A stretch of 64,000 bases of DNA, from contig NZ_CP097289.1 of assembly GCF_023498005.1 (NCBI RefSeq), forward strand, positions 992,001-1,056,000, written 5' to 3'. The position numbers and the translations under genes are program-made. Origin of the DNA: Streptomyces durmitorensis (lineage in GTDB: Bacteria > Actinomycetota > Actinomycetes > Streptomycetales > Streptomycetaceae). The notes below the pieces were generated by a model that had not been told where the DNA came from, did not search any database, and saw only the letters and a program-made list of their open reading frames with translations. Shown here one piece after another: positions 15,669 to 23,634 of the stretch (within the stretch, counting starts at the first letter, position 1; each line of letters begins with the position of its first letter).

Positions 15669-16316
15669 ATGGAGACCACCACACAGCAGACCGATCAGCA
15701 GCGGTCTGCCGAGCGCCGGCGGCGCGAGCTCCTCGAGGCCGCGGACCGGGTGGTGCTTCGTGACGGGCCCGGCGCCTCGATGAACGCCATCGCCGCCGAG
15801 GCGGGCATCACCAAGCCGATCCTCTACCGGCACTTCGGCGACAAGGGCGGACTGTACGCCGCGCTCGCCAAGCGGCACACGGACGCGCTCCTCGAATCGC
15901 TGCGCGCCGCCCTGGACGCCCCGGCCGAGCGCAGGGAGCGGGTCGAGCAGACCCTCGACACCTACCTCGCGGCGATCGAGGCCCGCCCGCAGGTGTACCG
16001 CTTCCTCATGCACCCCTCGGACGGCGCCGCACCCGGTGAGGGCGGCTTCGACGTGGGGCTCCACTCCGCCCCCGTCCTTCGCCGCATGGGCGAGGAGCTC
16101 GCGCAGGTCATCGAGGAGCGGGTCGACCTCGGCCCCGGCAGCGCGCAGCTCGCGCGCGTGTGGGGCCACGGCATCGTCGGCATGATGCACGCGGCAGGCG
16201 ACTGGTGGCTCGGCGAACGGCCGTGCCCGCGCGCGGAGTTGGTCAGCAGCCTGGCCGACCTGCTGTGGGGACGGCTCGCCGCGGCGGGCAACCGCATCGG
16301 CGGCCCCGGCTTCTGA
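15669..16316 (+). CDS. TetR-family regulator
   Basis: 215 aa. N-terminal HTH: RRELLEAADRVVLRDGPGAS, MNAIAAEAGITKPILYRHFG, DKGGLYAALAKRH. The C-terminal ligand domain (residues 70-205) contains ARPQVYRFLMHPS and GHGIVGMMHAAGDWW. Divergent to an acyl-CoA dehydrogenase, it probably senses an acyl-CoA or fatty acid and represses that gene through the GTTAC palindromes. GGGGAGAG precedes the ATG. Confidence 0.93.
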   Translation: METTTQQTDQQRSAERRRRELLEAADRVVLRDGPGASMNAIAAEAGITKPILYRHFGDKGGLYAALAKRHTDALLESLRAALDAPAERRERVEQTLDTYLAAIEARPQVYRFLMHPSDGAAPGEGGFDVGLHSAPVLRRMGEELAQVIEERVDLGPGSAQLARVWGHGIVGMMHAAGDWWLGERPCPRAELVSSLADLLWGRLAAAGNRIGGPGF

Positions 16317-16337
16317 GGACCGGCGGGCCGCCGAAGG

Positions 16338-16877
16338 TCAGCCGTGCCAGGGCGCCTTGGCGGCGGCCCGCAGCACCCTGCGCCGCCGCCAGCCCGTGAC
16401 GTGATCGGTGTACACGCCGCCCTCCAGGTGGTCGCACTCGTGCTGGAGGCAGCGCGCGAACCAGCCGGTCCCATGCACCCGCACCGGCTCACCGAGCGCG
16501 TCGACCCCCTGCACCACGGCGTGGTCGAAGCGCGGGGTGCTCGCTTCCAGGCCCGGCAGCGAGAGACAGCCCTCCGGGCCGCGCACGACGATGCCGTCCG
16601 CCTCCACCAGGCGCGGGTTCACCACGTACCCGAGATGGCGCACATCGTCGTCGTCCGGGCAGTCGTACACGAAGACCCGCTGGTTCACGCCGATCTGGTT
16701 GGCCGCCAGGCCCACTCCCTGGGCGGCGTACATCGTGGCGTACATGTCCTCGATGAGCCCGGCCAGTTCGGGGCCGAAGTCGGTGACCTCCTCACAGGCC
16801 TTGTGCAGCACGGGATCACCGAGCAGGGTCAGGGGTCGTACGCGCCCTGAGGCGCCCGGGATCGAGCCGCTTCGCAT
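16338..16877 (-). CDS. def: Peptide deformylase
   Basis: 179 aa from ATG 16877 (MRSGSIPGASGRVRPLTLLG), the start used by relatives; a reading beginning at 16943 adds 22 unlikely residues. The three metal-site motifs are intact: GVGLAANQ (54-61), EGCLS (102-106) and QHECDH (145-150). The enzyme removes the N-formyl group from nascent proteins using Fe2+ or a similar metal bound by Cys104, His146 and His150. Several deformylases per genome are normal in Streptomyces. It ends 22 bases from the convergent TetR gene. Confidence 0.95.
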   Translation of the reverse strand: MRSGSIPGASGRVRPLTLLGDPVLHKACEEVTDFGPELAGLIEDMYATMYAAQGVGLAANQIGVNQRVFVYDCPDDDDVRHLGYVVNPRLVEADGIVVRGPEGCLSLPGLEASTPRFDHAVVQGVDALGEPVRVHGTGWFARCLQHECDHLEGGVYTDHVTGWRRRRVLRAAAKAPWHG

Positions 16878-17019
16878 GGCCGCAAGGGTACGGTCCTTGG
16901 AAAGCCCCGGGGTCGGGGTGGTGCCGCGGTTCGGCCTTGACAATGGATCTCGATAGGCTGAGGTTCATCGCGTTGCCGGGGGCAGACGCGGCGCCGTACG
17001 CAAGGAGGATCCAGAACTG

Positions 17020-18258
17020 ATGGCAGGCAACACGGACCCGCTGTCGCCGCGGGCCAAGCTGGCCGTGACGGCGGGCAAGGCGGCCGCGGCGGTATCGCGC
17101 GCGGCGGGCCGCGGCAGCGGATCGGTGATCGGCGGCCGCGTATCGCTCAAGCTCGACCCCGACCTGCTCGGGCGTCTGGCCACGCACCTGGACGTGGTGC
17201 TCGTCTCCGCCACGAACGGCAAGACGACCACGACCCGGCTGCTCGCGGAGGCGCTGCGCGCCAGCGGGCCCGTGGTGTCGAACGCCCTTGGCGCGAACAT
17301 GCCGGCGGGAATCACCTCGGCCCTCGCGGGCGGTTCGGACGCCAGGTTCGGCGTGATCGAGGTCGACGAGAAGTACCTCGCCGGCGTGGCCCGTGATGTG
17401 GAGCCCAAGGCGATCGCGCTGCTCAACCTCTCGCGCGACCAGCTGGACCGCGCCGCGGAGACCCGCATGATGGCGGAGGCCTGGCGCGAGGGACTGGCGG
17501 GCTCCAAGGCGGTCGTGATCGCGAACGCGGACGACCCGCTGGTCGTCTGGGCGGCTTCCTCGTCGCCGAACGTGGTGTGGGTGGCCGCGGGCCAGGAGTG
17601 GAAGGACGACGCCTGGTCGTGCCCCTCCTGCGGCGGTGTGATGCAGCGCCCCGGGGACGACTGGTTCTGCGGTGAGTGCGGCTTCCGGCGCCCCGCGCCG
17701 AGCTGGGTACTCTCCGGCGACCACGTCCTTGACCCGCACGGCTCGGCCTGGCCGATCCATCTGCAGCTGCCGGGCCGGGCGAACAAGGCGAACGCGACCA
17801 CGTCGGCCGCCGTCGCCGCCGTCTTCGGCGTGCCGCCGCAGGTCGCCCTGGAGCGGATGTACCAGGTGCAGGCCGTCGCGGGACGCTATGACGTCGTGCA
17901 GTTCCAGGGCCGCGACCTGCGGCTGCTGCTCGCGAAGAACCCCGCGGGCTGGCTCGAGACGTTCTCGCTGATCGACCCGCCGCCCACCCCGGTGGTGCTC
18001 TCCGTGAACGCCCGTGGCGCCGACGGCACCGACACCTCCTGGCTGTGGGACGTCGACTACACCCGCCTCGCCGGTCACCCGATCTTCGTGCTCGGCGACC
18101 GCAAGCTGGACCTCGCCGTGCGTCTTGAGGTCGCGGGCCTGGACTTCCGGGTCTGCGAGTCCCTCGACGAGGCCGTGCAGCTCGCGCCGCCCGGACGGAT
18201 CGAGACGATCGCGAACTACACCGCGTTCCAGGACCTGCGCCGCCGCGTCGGCAACTGA
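17020..18258 (+). CDS. murT: Lipid II isoglutaminyl synthase subunit MurT
   Basis: 412 aa Mur-ligase fold. P-loop TNGKTTTT at 66-73, central domain with DEKYL and LSRDQLDR, an inserted zinc ribbon (Cys201, Cys204, Cys217, Cys220: CPSCGG and CGECG), and a C-terminal DUF1727 domain (YDVVQFQGRDLRLLLAKNPA). With GatD it amidates the alpha-carboxyl of D-Glu in lipid II using ATP and glutamine-derived ammonia, making D-iso-Gln in peptidoglycan. gatD follows after 34 bases. AAGGAGG precedes the ATG. Confidence 0.95.
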   Translation: MAGNTDPLSPRAKLAVTAGKAAAAVSRAAGRGSGSVIGGRVSLKLDPDLLGRLATHLDVVLVSATNGKTTTTRLLAEALRASGPVVSNALGANMPAGITSALAGGSDARFGVIEVDEKYLAGVARDVEPKAIALLNLSRDQLDRAAETRMMAEAWREGLAGSKAVVIANADDPLVVWAASSSPNVVWVAAGQEWKDDAWSCPSCGGVMQRPGDDWFCGECGFRRPAPSWVLSGDHVLDPHGSAWPIHLQLPGRANKANATTSAAVAAVFGVPPQVALERMYQVQAVAGRYDVVQFQGRDLRLLLAKNPAGWLETFSLIDPPPTPVVLSVNARGADGTDTSWLWDVDYTRLAGHPIFVLGDRKLDLAVRLEVAGLDFRVCESLDEAVQLAPPGRIETIANYTAFQDLRRRVGN

Positions 18259-18292
18259 GACCACCGGACCCTCTAGACCCTCGTAGGGACGA

Positions 18293-19027
18293 ATGAGCAT
18301 GAGCGACAACAGCCTGCGGCTGGTGTGGGTCTACCCCGACCTGCTCAGCACGTACGGAGACCAGGGCAACGCCCTGGTCGTGGAGCGCCGCGCCCACCAG
18401 CGCGGCCTCCAGGTCGAGCGCTACGACGTGCGCAGCGACCAGCCGGTGCCCACCTCCGGCGACATCTACCTGATCGGCGGCGGCGAGGACCGTCCGCAGC
18501 GCCTGGCGGCCGAGCGCCTTCGCCGCGACGGCGGACTCCAGCGTGCCGTCGGCAACGGCGCGATCGTCTTCTCGGTGTGCGCGGGCTACCAGATCCTGGG
18601 CCAGGAGTTCATCAACGACCTCGGCCAGCGCGAGCCGGGCCTCGGCCTGCTCGACGTGATCTCCACCCGCGGCGAGGGCGACCGGTGCGTCGGCGACGTC
18701 CTGGGCGACATCGACCCGCAGCTGGGCCTGCCCCCGCTGACCGGCTTCGAGAACCACCAGGGCATCACGCACATCGGCCCGTCCGCGCGCCCCTTCGCCC
18801 GCGTCTCGCTGGGCCGGGGCAACGGCACGGGCGACGGCACCGAGGGCGCGTACAACGGCACCGTCTTCGGCACGTACATGCACGGCCCCGTCCTCGCCCG
18901 CAACCCGCTGATCGCGGACCTGCTCCTGAAGCTGGCCCTCGACGTGAACGCGCTGCCGCCGACGGACGACCGCTGGTACGAGGCGCTGCGCGCCGAGCGC
19001 ATGAACGCGGCGCAGCAGCCCGCCTGA
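18293..19027 (+). CDS. gatD: Lipid II isoglutaminyl synthase glutaminase subunit GatD
   Basis: 244 aa (ATG 18293; a second ATG two codons on is possible). Class I/CobB-CobQ-like glutaminase: LVWVYPDLLSTYGDQGN at the start, nucleophile Cys96 in VFSVCAGYQILG, and His197 in FGTYMHGPVLARNP. It frees ammonia from glutamine and channels it to MurT. Next to murT in the same direction, so the two form a heterodimer from one transcript. Confidence 0.95.
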   Translation: MSMSDNSLRLVWVYPDLLSTYGDQGNALVVERRAHQRGLQVERYDVRSDQPVPTSGDIYLIGGGEDRPQRLAAERLRRDGGLQRAVGNGAIVFSVCAGYQILGQEFINDLGQREPGLGLLDVISTRGEGDRCVGDVLGDIDPQLGLPPLTGFENHQGITHIGPSARPFARVSLGRGNGTGDGTEGAYNGTVFGTYMHGPVLARNPLIADLLLKLALDVNALPPTDDRWYEALRAERMNAAQQPA

Positions 19028-19170
19028 AGCCCGTGCCGCACAGGTGAGCGGCACCGTCCAGCAGTCGGACGCCCGGTGCGGCCCCGCCCCCTGACGCCTA
19101 TAGGGTGGCGGGGTTCCAGCCGGACGACGTGGTCCGGACTTCGGCCCACGTTGCAAAGGTTTCCCGGGCT

Positions 19171-20196
19171 ATGCGCATTGGTGTCCTCACCTCCGGCGGC
19201 GACTGCCCCGGTCTGAATGCCGTCATCCGTTCGGTCGTGCACCGCGCCGTCGTCGACCACGGCGACGAGGTCATCGGCTTCCACGACGGCTGGCGCGGCC
19301 TGCTCGAATGCGACTACCGCAAGCTCGACCTGGACGCGGTGGGCGGCATTCTGGCGCGTGGCGGAACGATTCTGGGCTCGTCCCGGGTCCAGCCCGCGCA
19401 TCTGCGCGACGGCGTCGAGCGGGCCAAGGGCCACCTCGCCGACCTGGGCCTCGACGCGGTCATCCCGATCGGCGGCGAAGGCACCCTGAAGGCGGCCCGG
19501 CTCCTGTCGGACGCGGGTCTGCCGATCGTCGGAGTGCCCAAGACGATCGACAACGACATCGCGGTCACCGACGTCACCTTCGGCTTCGACACCGCGGTCG
19601 GCGTGGCGACCGAGGCCCTCGACCGCCTCAAGACGACCGCCGAGTCGCACCAGCGGGTCCTGATCGTCGAGGTCATGGGCCGGCACACCGGCTGGATCGC
19701 GCTGCACTCGGGCATGGCCGCGGGCGCGCACGCGATCGTCGTGCCGGAGCGGCCCTTCGACATCGAGGAACTGGCGCAGAAGGTCGGCGAACGGTTCTCG
19801 GCGGGCAAGAAGTTCGCGATCGTCGTGGCCGCCGAGGGCGCCAAGCCCCGTGAGGGCACGATGGACTTCGACGAGGGCGCCAAGGACATGTACGGCCACG
19901 AGCGGTTCGCGGGCATCGCCACGCGGCTCTCCGGCGAGCTGGAGCAGCGCCTGGGCAAGGAGGCGCGCCCGGTGATCCTCGGGCACGTCCAGCGCGGCGG
20001 CACCCCCACCGCGTACGACCGCGTGCTCGCCACCCGTTTCGGCTGGCACGCCGTGGAGGCCGTGCACCGCGGCGAGTTCGGCAAGATGACGGCGCTGCGC
20101 GGCACGGACATCACGATGGTGCCGCTGGCCGAGGCCGTCGAGACGCTGAAGACGGTGCCGGAAGAGCGCTACGCCGAGGCGGAGTGCGTTCTCTAG
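19171..20196 (+). CDS. pfkA: 6-phosphofructokinase
   Basis: 341 aa from ATG 19171. Motifs: MRIGVLTSGGDCPGLNAVIR (nucleotide site), GGEGT (101-105), PKTIDNDI (123-130), and MGRHTGWIA. Gly104 points to ATP rather than pyrophosphate as donor; Lys124 in PKTIDND is the residue found in PPi enzymes, a mix known in actinobacterial group III PFKs. It makes fructose 1,6-bisphosphate in glycolysis. A 140-base gap from gatD suggests its own promoter, and a strong terminator follows. Confidence 0.95.
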   Translation: MRIGVLTSGGDCPGLNAVIRSVVHRAVVDHGDEVIGFHDGWRGLLECDYRKLDLDAVGGILARGGTILGSSRVQPAHLRDGVERAKGHLADLGLDAVIPIGGEGTLKAARLLSDAGLPIVGVPKTIDNDIAVTDVTFGFDTAVGVATEALDRLKTTAESHQRVLIVEVMGRHTGWIALHSGMAAGAHAIVVPERPFDIEELAQKVGERFSAGKKFAIVVAAEGAKPREGTMDFDEGAKDMYGHERFAGIATRLSGELEQRLGKEARPVILGHVQRGGTPTAYDRVLATRFGWHAVEAVHRGEFGKMTALRGTDITMVPLAEAVETLKTVPEERYAEAECVL

Positions 20197-20223
20197 AGCC
20201 AGGCCCTGTTTCAAGGCTGAAGG

Positions 20224-20259
20224 AACGGCCCCCGGACGCGTCGGCGTCCGGGGGCCGTT
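20224..20259 (+). terminator. Strong terminator after pfkA
   Basis: Perfect 16-bp stem: AACGGCCCCCGGACGC (20224-20239) and GCGTCCGGGGGCCGTT (20244-20259) with loop GTCG, 28 bases after the pfkA stop. Confidence 0.93.
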
Positions 20260-20311
20260 CTAGTCTGGTGCGGACACACAGCGCACAACCGCACGAATCA
20301 GGAGCCAGTGG

Positions 20312-21262
20312 ATGGATCACAGCGGGCACGGCATGAACATGGATCTGCCGCCGTTCACGCTGGGGCGCGGGCTCGAACTCTCGGCCGACCCCTTCTTCCT
20401 CATCGGCTCCCTGGTGGCCCTCGGCCTCTACGGCTGGGGCGTGGTCCGGCTCGTACGACGCGGTGACAAGTGGCCGGTCGGCCGCACCATCTCGTTCGTG
20501 GCGGGCGTCCTGACCATCCTGCTCGTGATGTGCACCAAGCTGAACGACTACGGCATGGTCATGTTCAGCGTGCACATGGTGCAGCACATGGTCATCAGCA
20601 TGCTCTCGCCGATCCTGATCCTGATGGGCGCTCCGATCACCCTCGCCCTGCGCGCGCTGCCGGTCGCGGCCCGCGGCCACAAGGGCCCGCGCGAGTGGCT
20701 GCTGTGGATCCTGCAGAGCCGCTACATGCGGATCATCACGCACCCCGCGTTCACCATCCCGCTGTTCATCGCGAGCCTGTACGCGCTGTACTTCACGCCG
20801 CTCTTCGACACCCTGATGGGGTCCAAGGTGGGCCACATCGGGATGATGGTGCACTTCCTCGCGGTCGGCCTGGTCTTCTTCTGGCCGATCATGGGCGTGG
20901 ACCCGGGTCCGCACCGGCCCGGATACATCATGCGGATGCTGGAGCTGTTCGCGGGCATGCCGTTCCACGCGTTCTTCGGCATCGCGCTGATGATGGCGTC
21001 CGAGCCGATGGTGGGCACGTACAAGAACCCGCCCGCCTCCCTGGGCATCGACGCACTCGCCGATCAGACCGCCGCGGGCGGCATCGCCTGGGCGTTCAGC
21101 GAGGTGCCTTCGGTGCTCGTGCTGCTCGCGCTGCTCTTCCAGTGGTACCGCTCCGAACAGCGTCAGGCACGGCGCACGGACCGGGCCGCGGACCGTGACG
21201 GCGACAAGGAGCTGGAGGCGTACAACGCCTATCTGGCATCACTGGCCGCGCGCGGCCGCTAG
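20312..21262 (+). CDS. CtaG-type membrane protein (cytochrome c oxidase assembly family)
   Basis: 316 aa, about seven membrane helices. It carries the caa3_CtaG pattern: FSVHMVQHMVISMLSPILIL, with paired His residues, then MMVHFLAVGLVFFWPIMGVD and MPFHAFFGIALMM. The N-terminus is His/Met-rich (MDHSGHGMNMD), suggesting copper handling. Members of this family help load copper into haem-copper oxidases. Ends with a charged cytoplasmic tail (RTDRAADRDGDKELEAYNAY). Confidence 0.9.
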   Translation: MDHSGHGMNMDLPPFTLGRGLELSADPFFLIGSLVALGLYGWGVVRLVRRGDKWPVGRTISFVAGVLTILLVMCTKLNDYGMVMFSVHMVQHMVISMLSPILILMGAPITLALRALPVAARGHKGPREWLLWILQSRYMRIITHPAFTIPLFIASLYALYFTPLFDTLMGSKVGHIGMMVHFLAVGLVFFWPIMGVDPGPHRPGYIMRMLELFAGMPFHAFFGIALMMASEPMVGTYKNPPASLGIDALADQTAAGGIAWAFSEVPSVLVLLALLFQWYRSEQRQARRTDRAADRDGDKELEAYNAYLASLAARGR

Positions 21263-21347
21263 CGGCGAAGGGTCTTCGCGGGTCAGGATGGTCTCAGGCC
21301 GCGGTCTTGGCGTCGAGGCGTCGGGGCTGCCGGGAGGAGGCAGGGCG

Positions 21348-21509
21348 ATGCCTGATTCTACGAAGACGATGGGTGTATTCACCATCGGAGGCTTGGTCGC
21401 GGTGACCGCGTACACGGTCGCGCTCGGGAGCAACGGCTGGCTGTGGTTCGGCTGGGTCGTCATCGGGATGCTCACACTGGCGATGGTGCTGTCGCGCAGC
21501 ACCCCCTGA
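21348..21509 (+). CDS. Small two-helix membrane protein, 53 aa
   Basis: ATG 21348 with GGGAGGAGG upstream gives MPDSTKTMGVFTIGGLVAVT, with two hydrophobic helices at about 9-26 and 30-48 and no extra domains. A longer in-frame reading is possible, but the ribosome site supports this start. Function unknown; it may belong to the CtaG-type transcript. Confidence 0.7.
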   Translation: MPDSTKTMGVFTIGGLVAVTAYTVALGSNGWLWFGWVVIGMLTLAMVLSRSTP

Positions 21510-21545
21510 GGGGCGCCGCGCGAGGGCACCGGGGAGCGCGTCGGG

Positions 21546-21597
21546 CCTGTCAGAAGCGAAAGCCCGTCAAAGGCGGAAGCCTGTCAGAAGCGGAAGA
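21546..21597. repeat. Three tandem 17-bp copies at the 3' end of the SSI gene
   Basis: The last codons and stop of the SSI gene (minus strand TTCCGCTTCTGACAGG) are followed by two imperfect copies of the same 17-base unit, TTCCGCCTTTGACGGG and TTTCGCTTCTGACAGG. It is a slippage-type expansion lying over and beyond the stop codon. Confidence 0.75.
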
Positions 21598-22003
21598 CGG
21601 CGCCCGTCGCGTACCCCATCTCGCAGGCGTTGCCGTACGTCTTGTTCCAGCTGACCGGCTTGCCGCGGTGGACCCCCGTCGCGCTCACGGTGACCGGGGC
21701 GTACTGCTTGGTGCAGATCCCCGACTTCGCGGGCAGGGCGTCGAAGTCGCCGCGCGCCTTGTCGATCGCCGCGCAGGCCTTTGCCGCGTGCGGATGGTGT
21801 CCGGGCTGCCGGGTCACGCAGTCCAGCAGCACGCCGCGGACCCAGGCGTTGTCCTGACCGGTGACGGTGAGGAAGATGCCGCTCGACCGGGCGGGGGGAG
21901 CCGTCCCTTCGGCCGCGTGGGCGGGCGCGGCCGCGGCCAGGGAGATCAGCGCGACGGCGATGGCCGCGACCGGGCGCAGGCGGGACGTGGGACGAGACCT
22001 CAT
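21584..22003 (-). CDS. SSI-family secreted protease inhibitor
   Basis: 139 aa from ATG 22003. Signal peptide residues 1-30 (LISLAAAAPAHA-A cleavage). The mature part has the SSI fold with four Cys (62, 77, 97, 127) forming two disulphides, and ends GYATGAVFRF. Aligning with Streptomyces subtilisin inhibitor, the reactive loop is Cys97-Thr-Lys99-Gln-Tyr-Ala-Pro, so P1 is Lys, which favours trypsin-like targets over subtilisin. Secreted by Sec; likely restrains the strain's own extracellular proteases. Confidence 0.93.
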   Translation of the reverse strand: MRSRPTSRLRPVAAIAVALISLAAAAPAHAAEGTAPPARSSGIFLTVTGQDNAWVRGVLLDCVTRQPGHHPHAAKACAAIDKARGDFDALPAKSGICTKQYAPVTVSATGVHRGKPVSWNKTYGNACEMGYATGAVFRF

Positions 22004-22329
22004 GGGGACCTCCTGGGACGGTGACGTGCTGCGTCGGAAAGCTGCGTCGGACTGCGTCAAAGAGACGCCAGGCCACCCCCGCACGCGCCGCCCGCCCGGT
22101 CGACACGCCGGGCGCTCACCCGTACGAGGCCGGAACGGGGCCCGGATGGCAGGGCGCGGGGCCCGGATGGCGTCCTGTCCGTCGTTTCCGTCGCCCAAGG
22201 GACCGTGTCCACCCGGCTTCGCTCCCTTCTCCCTCAGGGATGTCGCACCTAAACTGACCGCTACGCGAGGACCCGTGACCTGCGACGACGCAGCACCCAG
22301 GCCGGTCCACCTACGTCAAGGAGCAACGG

Positions 22330-23058
22330 GTGTTCTACTACCTGCTCAAGTACGTCGTCCTGGGGCCGCTGCTGCGGCTCATGTTCCGGCCGCGCATCGA
22401 GGGGCTCGAGCACATTCCGGAATCCGGCGCGGCGATCGTGGCGGGCAATCACCTCTCGTTCTCGGACCACTTCCTGATGCCCGCCATCATCAAGCGGCGG
22501 ATCACCTTCCTCGCGAAGGCCGAGTACTTCACGGGCCCCGGCATCAGGGGCCGCCTCACGGCCGCGTTCTTCCACAGCGCCGGGCAGATCCCGGTGGACC
22601 GCACCGGCAAGGAAGCGGGCCAGGCCGCGATCCGCGAGGGGCTCGGCGTGCTGCGCAAGGGGGAGCTGCTCGGCATCTACCCGGAGGGCACGCGCTCGCA
22701 CGACGGCCGCCTCTACAAGGGGAAGGTCGGCGTCGCCGCGATGGCGCTCAAGGCGCAGGTGCCGGTGATCCCGTGCGCGATGATCGGCACGTTCGAGGCG
22801 CAGCCGCCGGGACAGAAGATGCCGAACTTCCAGAAGGTGTCCATCCGCTTCGGCGCACCGCTGGACTTCTCGCGCTACGCGGGCATGGAGAACGAGAAGG
22901 CAGTCCTGCGTGCGGTCACGGACGAGATCATGTACGCGATCCTCGGGCTCTCGGGGCAGGAGTACGTCGACAAGTACGCCGCTGTCGTGAAGGCGGAGGA
23001 GGCCGAGCGGGCCGCCGCCGCGAGCAGGCGGAAATTCCCCCGGATGCCGCTGAGTTGA
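22330..23058 (+). CDS. PlsC-type 1-acylglycerol-3-phosphate acyltransferase
   Basis: 242 aa from GTG 22330 (AAGGAG upstream). Acyltransferase motifs: NHLSFSDHF (NHxxxxD, catalytic His/Asp), GRLTAAFFHSAGQIPVDR, and YPEGTRSHDGRLYKGK. N-terminal hydrophobic stretch MFYYLLKYVVLGPLLRLM associates it with the membrane. Transfers acyl chains to lysophosphatidate in phospholipid synthesis. A tail of charged helix (VVKAEEAERAAAASRRK) is extra. Confidence 0.93.
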   Translation: MFYYLLKYVVLGPLLRLMFRPRIEGLEHIPESGAAIVAGNHLSFSDHFLMPAIIKRRITFLAKAEYFTGPGIRGRLTAAFFHSAGQIPVDRTGKEAGQAAIREGLGVLRKGELLGIYPEGTRSHDGRLYKGKVGVAAMALKAQVPVIPCAMIGTFEAQPPGQKMPNFQKVSIRFGAPLDFSRYAGMENEKAVLRAVTDEIMYAILGLSGQEYVDKYAAVVKAEEAERAAAASRRKFPRMPLS

Positions 23059-23081
23059 CGTCCTGACGTACGGTCCTGCAC

Positions 23082-23576
23082 ATGAGCGAACACAACCTGT
23101 ACACCAAGCTGATCGGGCTGCTGGACGAGCGGGGCGCGGCGTACCGCGTCATCGAGCACGAGGAGGAGGGCGCCACGGAGGCGGTGAGCGCGCTGCGGGG
23201 CAACACGCTCCAGCAGGCCGCCAAGTGCATCGTGGTGATGGTGAAGATCGGCAAGAAGACGAAGCGGTACGTCCTCGCGGTGGTGCCCGGTGACCGCCGC
23301 GTCGACCTGAACGCCGTCAAGCAGCTCCTGGGCGGTACGTACGCGGGGTTCGCCACGCAGGAAGCGGCCGAGCGGCTCGCGGGCAGCGTGAGCGGCACGA
23401 TCCTGCCGTTCTCCTTCGACCCCGAGCTCGAACTGGTCGTGGATCCGGCGCTGCTCGCCCACGACGAGCTGTTCTTCAACGCGGCGCGCCTGGACCGTTC
23501 GCTGGCGCTGCGGACCGCGGACTACGAGGCGATCGCCGAGCCGCGCAGGGCCGCGATCGCGCAGGAAGCGGCATAG
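23082..23576 (+). CDS. YbaK/EbsC-type aminoacyl-tRNA deacylase
   Basis: 164 aa covering one YbaK/ProRS-associated domain: LQQAAKCIVVMVKIGKK, with the active-site Lys48, then RYVLAVVPGDRRVDLNAVKQ and the terminal ELVVDPALLAHDELFFNAAR. Relatives hydrolyse mischarged tRNA such as Cys-tRNA(Pro) or Ala-tRNA(Pro). Follows the acyltransferase by 23 bases, so probably cotranscribed, and ends at a terminator. Confidence 0.9.
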   Translation: MSEHNLYTKLIGLLDERGAAYRVIEHEEEGATEAVSALRGNTLQQAAKCIVVMVKIGKKTKRYVLAVVPGDRRVDLNAVKQLLGGTYAGFATQEAAERLAGSVSGTILPFSFDPELELVVDPALLAHDELFFNAARLDRSLALRTADYEAIAEPRRAAIAQEAA

Positions 23577-23578
23577 CG

Positions 23579-23610
23579 AAGGGGCGACCGGGAGGCCCCG
23601 GTCGCCCCTT
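23579..23610. terminator. Bidirectional terminator between convergent genes
   Basis: Perfect 14-bp stem AAGGGGCGACCGGG (23579-23592) and CCCGGTCGCCCCTT (23597-23610), loop of four. A-run before and T-run after allow termination from both the deacylase and the aminopeptidase gene. Confidence 0.93.
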
Positions 23611-23634
23611 GCTCAGCTGCCTAGCGGCAGAAGG

